From Rhyacichthys aspro (taxonomy: Eukaryota; Chordata; Actinopteri; Gobiiformes; Rhyacichthyidae), in contig CM072160.1 in assembly GCA_036850595.1 (NCBI GenBank), positions 4,543,773 to 4,607,772 of the forward strand: 64,000 bases of DNA, given 5' to 3'. The notes beneath the pieces were generated by a model. The model had not been told where the DNA came from. It searched no databases and worked only from the letters and a program-made list of their open reading frames with translations. Each line of letters starts with the position of its first letter. Position 1 is the stretch's first letter. Of the stretch, positions 13,020 to 24,177 are shown piece after piece. Made by a program: the position numbers and the translations under genes.

Positions 13020-13420
13020 TCAAACAAGATTACGTCGATTACAGCTTTTGAATCTGGATTATTTATGAATTAATTACCCATTTCTCATCTCAACAGCATT
13101 CACTAACAAATCTGATGCCTAAAACCGCACCATAACATTTTCCAATACACTCGTTTACAACTGGGGTTCTTTATTTCCCTCCAGTTTAATTACCTCATTC
13201 AGCACCATTCACATGAAGTCTATTGTTTTTGCTGGCATTTGGTCAAATTGTGGATTAATTTTCCTCATTCCTGGTTAATTTTCTCTCTTTCCAATGAGGT
13301 GTTTCGACCTCTAGGGGGAGCCCTCTGTTTCCCTATCAGCTGGAGATGGGGCTAATTGGTGTGGTTAATTGTGCCGTAGCCATAAGCAGCTGCTGGCAAC
13401 GTGTGCGAGTGTAAGAGAGA
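13020..13420. promoter_or_regulatory. Candidate conserved non-coding element with RE1-like half-site
   Basis: The block is rich in homeodomain-type cores (TTAATTA, TAATTG and CTAATTGG occur repeatedly) and free of simple repeats. At 13198-13214 TTCAGCACCATTCACAT has a perfect left half of the RE1/NRSE silencer motif (TTCAGCACC) and a poor right half. DPF1 is a neuronal gene, so REST control would make sense, but the site is incomplete. Conservation is judged by eye only. Confidence 0.25.
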
Positions 13421-14910
13421 GGCCACAGTGGACCCAGGCGGAGTTTTGAGGAGGACCACTTGTGCAGGATGGGACTTGAGGGATCACCTAGAGTCCCAGA
13501 CAATAGCTCTCCGAGGGTAGGCCCGGCGGGGAAGGGGAAGGAGAGGGGGGTCGTGCTGTGGAGAAAAGGCTGTGTCTGCCTGTCAGCGGCGAGAATGCTG
13601 CTCCCAGACGTCCCAGTTTATTCAGAGCTGCCGGTGAGGCCTGTCTCCTGGATGTTTGCTCGGAGCAGACTGAGGGGGACAGCTTCAGGAGTCACGCTCA
13701 CGAAAGGACAACGCTCCAGACGTTAAAGCAGCGGGAACACACTGAAAGAAATTAAAAATACTGTCACTGTGAGAGCAACATGCACAATAAACATTAAAAA
13801 GACGACGTGAACTGCAGTGAGTGTTATAATAAACTACGGTAAAGCGCTTTTATGCTCCTTTACGTGATTTTGGTGTGGATTTCTTTCAACAATATTACAT
13901 TTCTGTCAGCCAGGTGCCCTATTTATGCTCCACGAACGAAAGCAAAAAATAAGAGCCACTGTCCTCTTTTTATGCCGTGTCTTGGCGTTCGGTGAAAAAG
14001 ATGCACAACGTATCAAAAGTAATAAATAAAAAATAAAAAATGCACGATGAACATCAAACCAAAAGGCAAATTGATAATTAGAAAGAATAAACACATATTC
14101 TGTCTCACTATTCTTGTATTTATGCAAGAAATGCGACACATACAACATTTATTTCCTGTAACTCGGAGGCAACATCCCATTTAAGCTCGTTCTGTTTTGA
14201 TGCTTCATAAAGTGGCATAAAGTCTGGGGTCACGTCAACGCTGCACCTTTAAGAACGAGGCAAGAGAAGAAGAAATGTCCCGCGACAAATACTAAGAATA
14301 AAACTGGCTCATGAGACGTTCATTCATTTCACGTGAACATATTTGGACACAGATCCAAATCAGATAATGCACTATTTGCTCTTTGACTGGAAGATCTGAT
14401 GTTTGTCCTGAAATATTTCAATATAACTGATTTGAAATGGAAATTTTAATTGAAAATTGTGCAGCTTTCTCCTCTCTGTTGATTCAGTTCCTGTTCTGAG
14501 ATTTCTATTAGCGCTGGCCTTGGTCGTATGCATTTCATTCAATATCTTAATTTACTGAGCAGTAATAATTTATACCTAGTACTTACTTTTTAAATTAGTA
14601 AGGTTGGAACAGTTCCTAATGCCCATCTATTGTCCCAGGTCATTATAAAATATGGATAATGAAGTTCTGAAGTTCTCCTTTTACTTAAGATTGACAGCTG
14701 CCTTCTTCCTGATTCACTTTATCTCATAGCAACAGTACTTACTAGTGATATATTACTCTTGAACCGGTCTTGACTATTTTTAAAGGTCTTGGTCTTGTCT
14801 CGGTAACAAACGTCAGGACCAACCAAGACCAGGAATGGCATATTTGTTTGTTCTTGGGATTGAATGAAAATCTCATTTTATGTTCATTTTATGTTCAATT
14901 CTTGAATGAA

Positions 14911-15148
14911 TCTAACTCTGTCTCCTTCATTAACCTCCATGAGTCTGGACCTGGTCTAAGACTGGACTAACTCTGTCTCCTTCACCAAACACTAACCTCC
15001 ATGAGTCTGGACCTGGTCTAAGACTGGACTAACTCTGTCTCCTTCACCAAACACTAACCTCCATGAGTCTGGACCTGGTCTAAGACTGGACTAACTCTGT
15101 CTCTTTCACCAAACACTAACCTCCATGAGTCTGGACTTAGTTGAAAAC
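14911..15148 (+). repeat. 62-bp tandem repeat, about 3.5 copies
   Basis: The unit begins AACCTCCATGAGTCTGGACC. Starts lie at 14932, 14994, 15056 and 15118, exactly 62 bp apart, with near-identical copies. A partial copy precedes the first start and another follows the last. Flanking sequence to about 15260 is degenerate TCTTGGTCTTGACTAC-type text seen elsewhere in the window. Confidence 0.9.
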
Positions 15149-15760
15149 TGGATATATACGGTTTAACTGTTCTCTTGGTCTTAGTATTGACTCGGCGTCG
15201 ATAGCTAAAGTCTTGGTCTGGTCTCTGGTCTTAGACTAGGTCTAGGTCTGGTCTTGACTACAACACTACAGGCTATTGACAAACACCATTTCATTACAAC
15301 AAGTCAAATATAACTGTGTCACTTTAAGATTAAATCGACACAGCTCTGTTTTGTTTGTATTTGCTCAGCCGTACGTTACTATCCGTCATAAATACAATTG
15401 TTCACAGCTTATGTCGTCCTTGCTTTCGCCTTAAACACTCCTCCTGTTTATCCTTGACTGAATACATTACTGAGAGCGTGCACGTGCTCATGCGTGTGCA
15501 CAGATGTCCTTTGTGCCGCGGTGCCCTTCAGAGTGAAGCCTGTGTGATTGTCAGTTCTGTCATGTCGGCCCCGGACACTTTGGTAGTCAGCTCCGGTTTG
15601 AGGAGAGCGGGCACGGTGCCAGTTCATTACTAAACCTGAGCTTCCCGACTCTGCTGCATCTATTAGTTTATACCAGAGCTAAACTGAGCCTGAAATAAGA
15701 AGAGTCGCTCATTAAACACGTAAAGTAAAAGGAATTATGCAGGATTGAAATGAAATAGCA

Positions 15761-16486
15761 GGTTAACTGTGCTGTAGGTTGAATTTGTAAATAAAAACTC
15801 TTGACAAAATGCATCTTCTTGATTAAATATCTCAGTTTTTGCAGCTTCCATGACTTCTCCTTTGATTATGTCTATCCTTATTGACATCGGTGTCGACCAA
15901 TGGGAGCGCTCCTTTTTCCAGAAGCGAGCTGTGATCGGACAAAGCTCCCGTCCAGGACTAAAAATTCTCATCTATTAAATCGTTAGTAACAAATCCTAGA
16001 TGACGTCTTTTGCTCTTGTTTTTTCACAGATGTTTCCTGTTAGTGATTAAATTGTTCTTTTTGTCACAAACATACAATGATCGAGCTTTATTCACTTATT
16101 TAGATTCACTATTTGCGCTGGAAACATGATAAAGCTGCACCGCAAAAACATGAAAATAGAACATAGAGTTTCCATCTTTAATGCTGGAAAATAAAGGACA
16201 CCCATAAAACTAAAACTTAAAAAATAAATAAGTAATAAGTGTAATAAGTGTCCTCTTTACCACATAATTCATTACACAACTAATTTTACAGTTTGCTTTG
16301 TATTCATTTGTCATTTGAATCTTTCCATTCCTGTTTGTATTTCTGCATCTTTTTCCTTTTTGACTCATTGCTCTGGGGTTAATTGTGCAGTAGGTTAAAT
16401 TTGTGAATGAAAACTCTTGACAAAATGCCTCTTCCTGATTAAATATCTCCGTTTTTGCAGCTTCCATGACTCTTCTCCTTTAATTA
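15761..16486. repeat. Duplicated block: 106-bp direct repeats around a 485-bp core
   Basis: Two direct repeats of about 106-110 bp (15761-15866 and 16377-16486) share the run AAAACTCTTGACAAAATGC and the end GTTTTTGCAGCTTCCATGAC. They flank a core (15876-16360) that recurs nearly unchanged at 17487-18004. The core begins CCTTATTGACATCGGTGTCG and includes a CCAAT box followed by GGGAGCGCTCC. Direct repeats around a core suggest an LTR-like or tandem-duplication origin, but the repeats are short and no coding sequence is present. Confidence 0.6.
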
Positions 16487-17486
16487 GGACTGTAGCTGTC
16501 CTGTTTGTATTGTACTTTCATTGCAGCTGCAGATTTGGCCTGTATTGACTGTGGTTAAACAATGGACACTGGCTTCTTTCTGTGGTCAGGGTTTTTAACA
16601 TTTATTGCAGGACCGATATAACCACAGTGGCCACAGACAGAAGCAGTGCATCCCTGTCTGTTTTTTATTTATTTATTTATTTATTCTCTGGAGCAAAATA
16701 AAGCTCTGTGTAAACAAAGCCTGCCTCATATTTGCCTGATAAGCTTTCTCTTTAATTGAATCTGTCTGTTTATAAAGGGACCGGGAGCTTTCATTCCAAC
16801 CCGGTGTCTGAGTTATTTTGATTGGCCTGTGTTAAAAGTGCATTGTGTAAAATCTATCAATCATAGTTTTAGATCAGCTCTGTGTCGAGCTCCAATTGAT
16901 GAAGGGTGACAAGTCAATACACATTAAATCAAGGTGAGAGATGTTTGTATTTTACCAAAGGGTGCATAGATTCAACTTAGATCTGAGTCTGTACTGCTTC
17001 ATTTACTCATGAAAGGTCTGACTTTCTGATAGTTGCATATATCACAATCTAATCACTGTTTAGCCAAAGGTTTGATTGTATTTAAAGAGAGGCATAAGCT
17101 GCTACAGAGAACTTTAATGATTATACCGTGTGCTTTCTGAATAAAGCCATTCTTGTACTTTTTATAGTGCTTGTCATAAAAATAAAGCCAGTCTCATTTT
17201 ATTTAATGCTTGCAGCAGCTAAAAGCCAGGTTTACTTTAAGTGGCGCTGCCGGGTTTTTCGTGTCAGACGCCGCTCAAACCCGACAGCAGCAGAGGGACC
17301 TCTTCTGCTTTCCATAAACTTTTAGCTTCAGCGTCAGAAAAGCAATTATCTCCTCCTCGTTAAACATATTTATACTCGTTTCACATTGTCTCCTTTTTCT
17401 CTGCTTATGTTTTTTACTTTTTTTGCGCTGTTTTTCCGTAAAAAGACATATTCAGTGCTGAAAATACACTTTAGCAGCCATTACTT

Positions 17487-18004
17487 CCTTATTGACATCG
17501 GTGTCGACCAATGGGAGCGCTCCTTTTTCCAGAAGCGAGCTGTGATTGGACAAAGCTCCCGTTCAGGACTAAAAATTCTCATCTATTAAATCCTTAGTAA
17601 CAAATCCTAGATGACGTCTTCTGCTCTTGTTTTTTCACAGATGTTTCCTGTTATTGATTAAATTGTTCTTTTTCTCACAAACATAAAATGATCGAGCTTT
17701 ATTCACTGATTTAGATTCACTATTTGCGCTGGAAACATGATAAAGCTGCACCGCAAAAACATGAAAATAGAAAATAGAGTTTCCATCTTCAATGCTGGAA
17801 AATAAAGAACAGGTCCACACTCATAAAACTAAAACTACAGCCTAAAGAAATAAATGATGAATAAAGGTTTAGGTGTTTTACTCAAATAAGTGTCCTCTTT
17901 ACCACATAATTCATTACACAACTAATTTTACAGTTTGCTTTGTATTCATTTTGTCATTTTAATCTTTCCTTTCCTATTTGTATTTCTGCATCTTCTTCCT
18001 TTTC
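17487..18004. repeat. Second copy of the 15.9-16.4 kb core
   Basis: This copy matches 15876-16360 closely over nearly its whole length, starting at CCTTATTGACATCGG and ending at TTTCTGCATCTTCTTCC. It has an insertion of some tens of bases around 17810-17880. It lacks the 106-bp flanking repeats, so only the core was copied. High identity suggests a recent event. Confidence 0.8.
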
Positions 18005-18339
18005 TTTCACTTCATCAACTTTATGTCAAAAATGGGATGTAATTGGTGACATACAGACAGATGAGGACATATACAAATGAGAGTGTCCATTTTGTGAGCG
18101 TTAACACTATTTTCAATACAAATCCTGCATATTATATCTTTAAATAGTCACTTTTCAGTTGCGTCAGATGCTAAGATATTCACAACTCATTAAAAACAGC
18201 TGAATTTAGGCCTAACCTGCTGTAAGTTTCTGTCTTTTCCCTCGTTTATTTCCCCTCTCTTTACCTCCTCATCCTCCACTCTTTAACTTTTTCTAAACTT
18301 CCTCCTGCTCGGCTCTCAGCTCTCGCTCCTGTCTCCACT

Positions 18340-18560
18340 CCGAGCTCCTTAGCTACTCTCCGGTACGAGCCTCCAAACAGGCAAACAGTCACGCAGCTCT
18401 CCTATCACAATATAATGAGATTGGGAGCGCCCAAACTGAAAGAAGCCATTTTCTACAGCTGCCAACTTATTATCGAAGTGGGCCGACTTATTCCAGGCGC
18501 TCTGAAGACGGCGGAGGAGAAGGGGGTGACGGAGGGATGGGGAATGAGTGGGTTGAAGTG
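18340..18560. promoter_or_regulatory. GC-rich conserved-looking block
   Basis: The block has mixed, non-repetitive sequence with several CpGs, unlike its surroundings. On the minus strand an 88-codon frame (18349-18615) spans it, without any recognised domain or clear splice sites. A regulatory element inside dpf1 intron 1 is the likelier reading. Confidence 0.2.
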
Positions 18561-18984
18561 AGACGGAGGTTCGAGGGGTGAACTGTTTTACATTTTGAAT
18601 GCTTTCGTCTCTCATCCCTGTTGCTGGTATTTTGGTTTGGTCACCAGAGCAGCCCCCGAAGAAGCCTTTTACACTTCATGTTCCTCTTAATATTTTAAAA
18701 AGCAGCGTGTAAGGTTTTCTGGACCAGTGTGTTTGTGCTGTTTGAGTGGCTCTTGGAGTGTTTATTCTTCCTCTTTGTGATTTGTTAAATGCAAACTGCA
18801 GGTAGATTTATTTAGTCGTGTGATTCCTCGTTGAAAACCTGGAAATTTTGAGTCGTTTTCTAGTCAAATTATTCAAATCTAGTGTAAAATTGTGAGTGTA
18901 TTTTATCTTATTGCGTCAGTAAGCATTTTGTTTGGAAGTGAACTGGCTTTAGATAAACTATGCGTGATTATGGGAACTTGAAGC

Positions 18985-19420
18985 TTGAGTTTTGACCCTC
19001 TGAGGCTGCTGTAGTTTGAGTTTTGAACCTCTAAGGCTGCTGTAGTTTGAGTTTTGACCCTCTGAGGCTGCTGTAGTTTGAGTTTTGACCCTCTGAGGCT
19101 GCTGTAGTTTGAGTTTTGACCCTCTGAGGCTGCTGTAGTTTGAGTTTTGACCCTCTGAGGCTGCTGTAGTTTGAGTTTTGACCCTCTGAGTCTGCTGTAG
19201 TTTGAGTTTTGACCCTCTGAGGCTGCTGTAGTTTGAGTTTTGACCCTCTGAGGCAACTGTAGTTTGAGTTTTGACCCTCTGAGGCTGCTGTAGTTTGAGT
19301 TTTGACCCTCTGAGGCTGCTGTAGTTTGAGTTTTGAACCTCTGAGGCTGCTGTAGTTTGAGTTTTGAACCTCTGAGGCTGCTGTAGTTTGAGTTTTGACC
19401 CTCTGAGGTTGCTTTAGTTT
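18985..19420 (+). repeat. 31-bp minisatellite, about 14 copies
   Basis: The unit is TTTGAGTTTTGACCCTCTGA followed by GGCTGCTGTAG. Copies are highly uniform, with single-base variants such as GAACCT for GACCCT. Because 31 is not a multiple of three, the unit is read in rotating frames, which yields a 117-codon minus-strand frame that is an artefact. Confidence 0.95.
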
Positions 19421-20959
19421 GTCAGGGCAAAGTTTTCTTCTTCACTGTCACCAAGTGCTTTATTAAAGAGGAAATTCCTTGGACTTTTGTTGTAAATTGG
19501 CGCTATACAGTATTTACATGTGAATAAAGTTGAATTAGACTGACACCACTCTAAAAAACAATGTTAATGAGAGGTTGGAAGAGTAGTCAAATCTGTTCTG
19601 GAGTAAAAGAACTATGAAACTTGTCACATAAAAACAATCTAATGGTCTTCAAGGCTCTGTGCTGCGTAGAAATCAAAATAATCTATTCTTTATTCATCAG
19701 ATGTGTTCCCAGTAGCCCTTTACTCGACACAGACACAGTGAAGCCATCATCATGTTTTTTTAAAATGTCACATGTTCGAAGAAGCCGGCGAGGTCACAAA
19801 ACTAGTTTAGGACGGTTTTGAACTCTCCAGACTTAACCAGTACTGGACGGTTAATTCTACTTGACATTTTCACAAATATTCTCATGATTATTATACTTTT
19901 TTTCAAATTTAAGACACATTAAGAGTGTAAAAAAAAATGTTATTTAACACTCATATTATCTACTTCTGCTCAATATTCTCTTTTCAGTCATTTTTTTAAG
20001 AGTTTAAGAGAGTTTTATGCACAAACAAAAGCTGTAACTGATGCGTTTATTTGATTTACTGCTAAATTTTACACTATGCATAGATCCATTTATACGTTTG
20101 TAACCCTTCTGCAGTTTCCATATCATCTTGTTGATGTCGTGCACAATAATCCGATCAATGGAAACGGACGGAGGCTGTGTTTAGTCTCAGAGCTGTACCT
20201 GCAGCTGCTGCACTGCGCTGTTTGAGGCTCCTCTGACGCCGCTGAATGCACCTGTAGTTTCTGTTTCTCTATCGCTGACTGACCTTGACGTAAGCACTCA
20301 GCGCCGAGACCTTATTAACACGAGCGAACACGGAAAAGAGAGTGAAATGCAAAGGAATGGGAGAGGTTAAGAAGTGATATGATTAAGAAATGGTCACAAG
20401 GCAAGAGTGGAGAATGTAATGTGAATCATGGAGGAGGAATGCTGCGTTTAAGTGTTTTTGAGTTAGTCGGTGTGAGCTTGTGCTTTAAAAACGGATTTAA
20501 TTCACATATTTAATTTGTATATAATGTACAGAAAGCCCAAACTATTCCTTTGTTGAAGATGACAGATGTTGAGACAAATGTAACAGCGTTAGTTGAGTTG
20601 AAATATGAGACAAATGTGAGTCCTGCTCGATGCTGCTGCGGTGTAAACCTCACTGTCTGCTTTAAAACCACTTTGTTTAGCATCAAAAACTAATATTCAC
20701 AAGCCAGAAGAAAGACAAAACTCCTGAAAAGTGTATTATTCTTAAGGCTTTTGCGATAAACTAAACTAAAACAGCAGAAAGGCCTCTATTTGTTTCTCTA
20801 TTTTTATTTCAAAAGTCTCCTTCAAATTGGCTTTATATTTTATAGAAACACAGACATTTTGCAGCATTTAAGTAAAATACTCCAAGTTAAGTTGGAAATA
20901 AACAGATAATGCGATACCGAAAAACACGGAAAATATATATTTTTGTAGTCAACCTGTTT

Positions 20960-21075
20960 CTAATGCAATAAACAAGAGAAGAAGACTATTTTCCAGTTGT
21001 TTCCCATCTTTATAGATTGTTAAAGAGTTGCAACACCACTTTTGAGGGGACTCACTCTTTAATGTCACGCTGTCT
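20960..21075 (+). repeat. Dispersed repeat copy (AATAAACA-AGAAGAAGA type)
   Basis: The series GCAATAAACAAGAGAAGAAG, TTTCCAGTTGTTTCCCA, TTTATAGATTG and GACTCACTCTTTAATGTC matches the series at about 53174-53290 in the same order and orientation. Both are diverged copies of one mobile family. The class is unknown. Confidence 0.6.
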
Positions 21076-21609
21076 CTTTCTTTAAATGGACCGAACCGTT
21101 GCTAATAAAAGCTAGCAGTTTAGCAACATTTACAATTGTTTCTTTTTGGCGCTTGGTTTATCACAAAAGAACATGCTCTCTTTTTCAATTGAGGAAAAAA
21201 ACAAAACAAAAACTTAAAGCTTCTCTATTACCAAGAATACACTTTTTAGCTCCGCCTTTTTTGAGCGTACCACTGCAGGAACCAGAGCCCAGGGGTTACT
21301 ACAGAGGAACGATTATTTATTTAATTTATTTAATTTATTTAACTTTGTGCCTCTGTGGGAATCACACGGTAACCACACGATACGATTTATGATGAAACGC
21401 TGTCCACGATAACAATAATACATCATGATGCAGCCATTTTGGAGACGTTAAGTAACAATAAACTATGATTTCTCTGAAAATGTGGTGGAAAAATAGCCCT
21501 AGATTGACCGAAACGGGACTCAGTTCTCTGTAGTTTACTTTAAGACTGACAAATGTTTAATCCCTTTTTCCAGTTGCTTTCTTTGTAACTGAAAAAGACA
21601 AATACATGT

Positions 21610-22078
21610 TACTGTTTGGCCTTTAGGTGGTGTTTTGTTTTGTAAAAGTAAAAGATTAAAATTATGACTTAAGTGAAAGTATAACAGAACTTGCTTTTAA
21701 ATGTACTTTAAAGCATAAAAGTAAAAGTATTTGACTCAATCATTATGTTAAGAATTAAGGTGAAGTTTAATAGACAGATCACTGAGAGGAAAAGCTACTT
21801 GCGTGACGCTGCGTTCATGTGTGCTTTGTAAAACTCAGCGCTGTAGGTTTAAGTACACATTTATGCACCGCTTAAACATTTAATTTAAGGTGTTGCACAT
21901 TTACAACAATTAAAAAAACTCAGATTTACTTGTAAAGATAATGTAAAAGTGAAGTGAAGTAGAAAGCACAGATATTTGCTCAAAAATGTAGAGGAATTAA
22001 AGTCTAATTAACCTCTTTTAAATCTACTTAAGTAAAATACAGATACTTGATACTCGTTACATTCCCCACTGGAGACGT
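21610..22078. repeat. Teleost ACTTAAGTA-type dispersed repeat
   Basis: The segment contains AAAAGTAAAAG, ACTTAAGTGAAAGTA, CTACTTAAGTAAAATACAG and the terminal ACTCGTTACATTCCCCACTG. This is the usual end of a repeat widespread in fish that I remember as starting with a GTGGGCAGAG-like box. Related pieces occur at 24178-24235 and 44370-44860. Confidence 0.6.
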
Positions 22079-22420
22079 TCTTCTACCGAATATTGCATAC
22101 TTTACTGTTCTTTGAATGAATACTCCAGAAGTGTTTCCTTTTGCAGAACACATAAAGCAGTTTAATGTCTCTCGCGGTCAAATTATAGCACGCAATACCT
22201 TTAAAAAGTACAAAAACTGATCACTGTGGGCTCATGAGGCGCGGGTCGTCGAGTCTAAAAGTCAGACACGGTCACTGTTGCCACTTGAGCAGGTTTTCAC
22301 GTGGATTTTTCCGACTCAGACCGTCGTTTTCCCCAATGTTCTGTGAAGGCATTAGATACAGTGTTGGGGTGGGGTTCAGCAGTGACTCACCACTCATCTG
22401 TTGGATTCTTCTCTCCACAG

Positions 22421-22450
22421 GCAATCTGGAGGAGCAGTCATCAAGAACAG
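22421..22450 (+). CDS. dpf1: dpf1 30-nt microexon (N-terminus)
   Basis: A strong acceptor (TTCTTCTCTCCACAG) precedes the exon and an excellent donor (CAG|GTAAGA) follows it. In the frame set by the next exon it encodes QSGGAVIKN, with one base of a split codon before and two after; the trailing AG joins T to give Ser. The joined protein reads AVIKNSLGEEFYKEAIEHC, close to the MATVI/MATAI...LGEDFYREAIEHC start of d4-family proteins. Entry and exit are both phase 2, so skipping the exon keeps the frame. The family Met is absent here, so the start codon must lie in an upstream exon (candidate at 12039). A 112-codon open frame across it reads the wrong frame. Confidence 0.7.
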
Positions 22451-22493
22451 GTAAGAAGCACAATGAGAGCGGTGTGGATGTGACATTAGAGGA

Positions 22494-22537
22494 AGGAGGG
22501 AGGAGGGAAGGAAGGAAGGAGGGAAGGAAGGAGGGAG
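22494..22537 (+). repeat. (GGAA)n/(GGGA)n microsatellite
   Basis: Purine-only run of GGAA and GGGA units starting about 44 bp after the microexon donor. Confidence 0.85.
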
Positions 22538-23070
22538 GAACAAAGAGACGGGGATATAACGCTGAATTTTAATCAAACTCACACTTTACCAGGTGAGAAA
22601 ATACAGTGCATATATTGTCGTCACAGTTAAAACGTGTGACAGACTTCGACGTGTGTGTGATTATCAGTTCATTTTGCACAGTATACACTATATTTGCCCC
22701 CCATTGGCACTTCTGCACCAAGATGTGTGTACATTCAGACTGCCTTTTGCCCCGTTTGACATATAAAAGACCGAATGAAGGATTTTAAATTTAGAGACAG
22801 GTTACGTCGTATGTGTTCAATGTGAATAAAAAAAATGGTGCCGTTCAGGGCAGGTTTTTATGTATTCACGTCACATTACATACAGCACACAGTCACTGGA
22901 CCATCTCTTCCATTAAAAATGCTCAAAGAACAAGGACCATACTGTATTTGAAGCTGAAGCCTCGTGTTGGCTGCTTCATTGCTTTCACAAAAAAGCTGAT
23001 TGCTGTAGAAGATGCAAGTAACAATCCTACTTTAACTATTAAAATGAATGAATGAAAGAGAATACTATTA

Positions 23071-23798
23071 GGTTTTAGATGGATTTGGACAGGTTTTAGT
23101 TGAATTTGAACAGGTTATGGTTGGATTTGGACAGGTTTTAGAAGAATTTGGACAGGTTTTAGATGGATTTGGACAGGTTTTAGATGGATTTGGACAGGTT
23201 TTAGTCAGATTTGGACAGGTTTTAGTTGAATTTGAACAGATTTTAGATGATTTGAACAGGTTTTAGATGGATTTGAACAGATTTTAGATGGATTTAGACA
23301 AGTTTTAGCTGAATTTGAACAGATTTTAGATGGATTTGGACAGGTTTTAGTTGAATTTGAACAGATTTTAGATGATTTGGACAGGTTTAGATGGATTTGG
23401 TCAGGTTTTAGCTGAATTTGAACAGGTTTTAGATGGATTTGGACAGGTTTTAGTTAAATTTGAACAGGTTTTAGATGGATTTGGACAGGTTTTAGTTGAA
23501 TTTCAACAGGTTTTAGAAGAATTTGGACAGGTTTTAGTTGAATTTTAACAGATTTTAGATGATTTGAACAGGTTTTAGATGGATTTGAACAGATTTTAGA
23601 TGGATTTAGACAAGTTTTAGCTGAATTTGAACAGATTTTAGATGGATTTGGACAGGTTTTAGTTGAATTTGAACAGATTTTAGATGGATTTGGCCAGCTT
23701 TTAAAAATTATCACCTTCTAAATGTATTGAAAGCCACATAAAACATTGCAACGGGCCGCATTTGGCCCCCGGACCTTGAGTTTGACGTGTGCACTAGA
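23071..23798 (+). mobile_element. hAT-like element copy A with 21-bp minisatellite
   Basis: About 30 diverged copies of the unit GTTTTAGTTGGATTTGAACA-G run from 23071 to about 23705. They are followed by the conserved right end of the family: ACATAAAACATTGCAACGGG, GCATTTGGCCCCCGGACC and TTGAGTTTGACGTGTG. The left inverted repeat seen in copy B is missing. TACTATTA (23063-23070) and CACTATTA (23799-23806) may be a degraded 8-bp target duplication, which would set the ends given here, but this is tentative. The array is the source of an 86-codon minus-strand frame that is not a gene. Confidence 0.7.
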
Positions 23799-23871
23799 CA
23801 CTATTACACCTTCTTTGTCCTGTCCTTGTCCTTCACCCGACGCCGTCTCGTTCCTGTCCGTCTGTCCTCAG

Positions 23872-24032
23872 TCTCGGTGAGGAGTTCTACAAGGAGGCCA
23901 TCGAACACTGCCGCAGCTACAATGCCCGTCTGTGTGCCGAGCGCTCCATGCGTCTCCCGTTCTTGGACTCTCAAACCGGAGTGGCCCAGAGCAACTGCTA
24001 CATCTGGATGGAGAAGAACCACCGCGGGCCAG
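23872..24032 (+). CDS. dpf1: dpf1 exon: N-terminal Requiem/DPF domain
   Basis: This is a subunit of the neuronal BAF (SWI/SNF) chromatin remodeller, acting in the nucleus as a histone reader. Acceptor TCTGTCCTCAG precedes it; donor CCAG|GTGTGTG follows. In frame it reads LGEEFYKEAIEHCRSYNARL, then CAERSMRLPFLDSQTGVAQS, then NCYIWMEKNHRGP. This is the hallmark N-terminal domain of d4 proteins (DPF1/2/3), nearly residue for residue. Entry is phase 2, exit phase 1 (split Gly). Residues are about 18-70 in provisional numbering. The paralogue is decided by later exons. A 174-codon frame over the same DNA is a shadow in another frame. Confidence 0.97.
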
Positions 24033-24177
24033 GTGTGTGTTTCTGCCCCTCTGTTGTTTACCTGGGTATACAATCGAACGGCAGGCTGTTGGAGGAGCGC
24101 TTTAAAGCACTCGACTGCAGCGGAGTGGGTTCGACAGCTGTGGTGGTTGGATAATTGTCCTCCACAGTTGTTTACAG

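Larger units (their letters stand above)
12059..22420 (+). other. Inferred dpf1 intron 1 (10.4 kb)
   Basis: No other coding exon was recognised in this interval. It holds a conserved-looking block (about 13020-13420), a GC-rich block with open frames but no known domain (13380-13740), the 62-bp tandem array, the 15.8-18.0 kb duplication, another GC-rich conserved-looking block (18340-18560) and the 31-bp minisatellite. Dispersed repeats lie at 20960-21075 and 21600-22078. The remaining sequence is AT-rich without recognisable content. If exon 1 lies elsewhere, this is partly upstream DNA. Confidence 0.4.
22451..23871 (+). other. dpf1 intron 2
   Basis: The intron runs from donor GTAAGA to acceptor TCTGTCCTCAG. 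It holds a (GGAA)-rich microsatellite (22494-22537), about 500 bp of AT-rich sequence with nothing recognised, and the 21-bp minisatellite element (about 23071-23798) that ends only about 70 bp before exon 3. Confidence 0.75.

Noticed and set aside
13460..13755. Two overlapping + strand ORFs in a GC-rich block as an alternative dpf1 first exon
   Set aside because: Available donor (CCG|GTGAGG) gives phase 0 or 1 in these frames, not the phase 2 needed by the microexon; no similarity to d4 N-termini.
18903..19256. 117-codon minus-strand ORF with 31-residue repeats
   Set aside because: Produced by the 31-bp minisatellite read through rotating frames.
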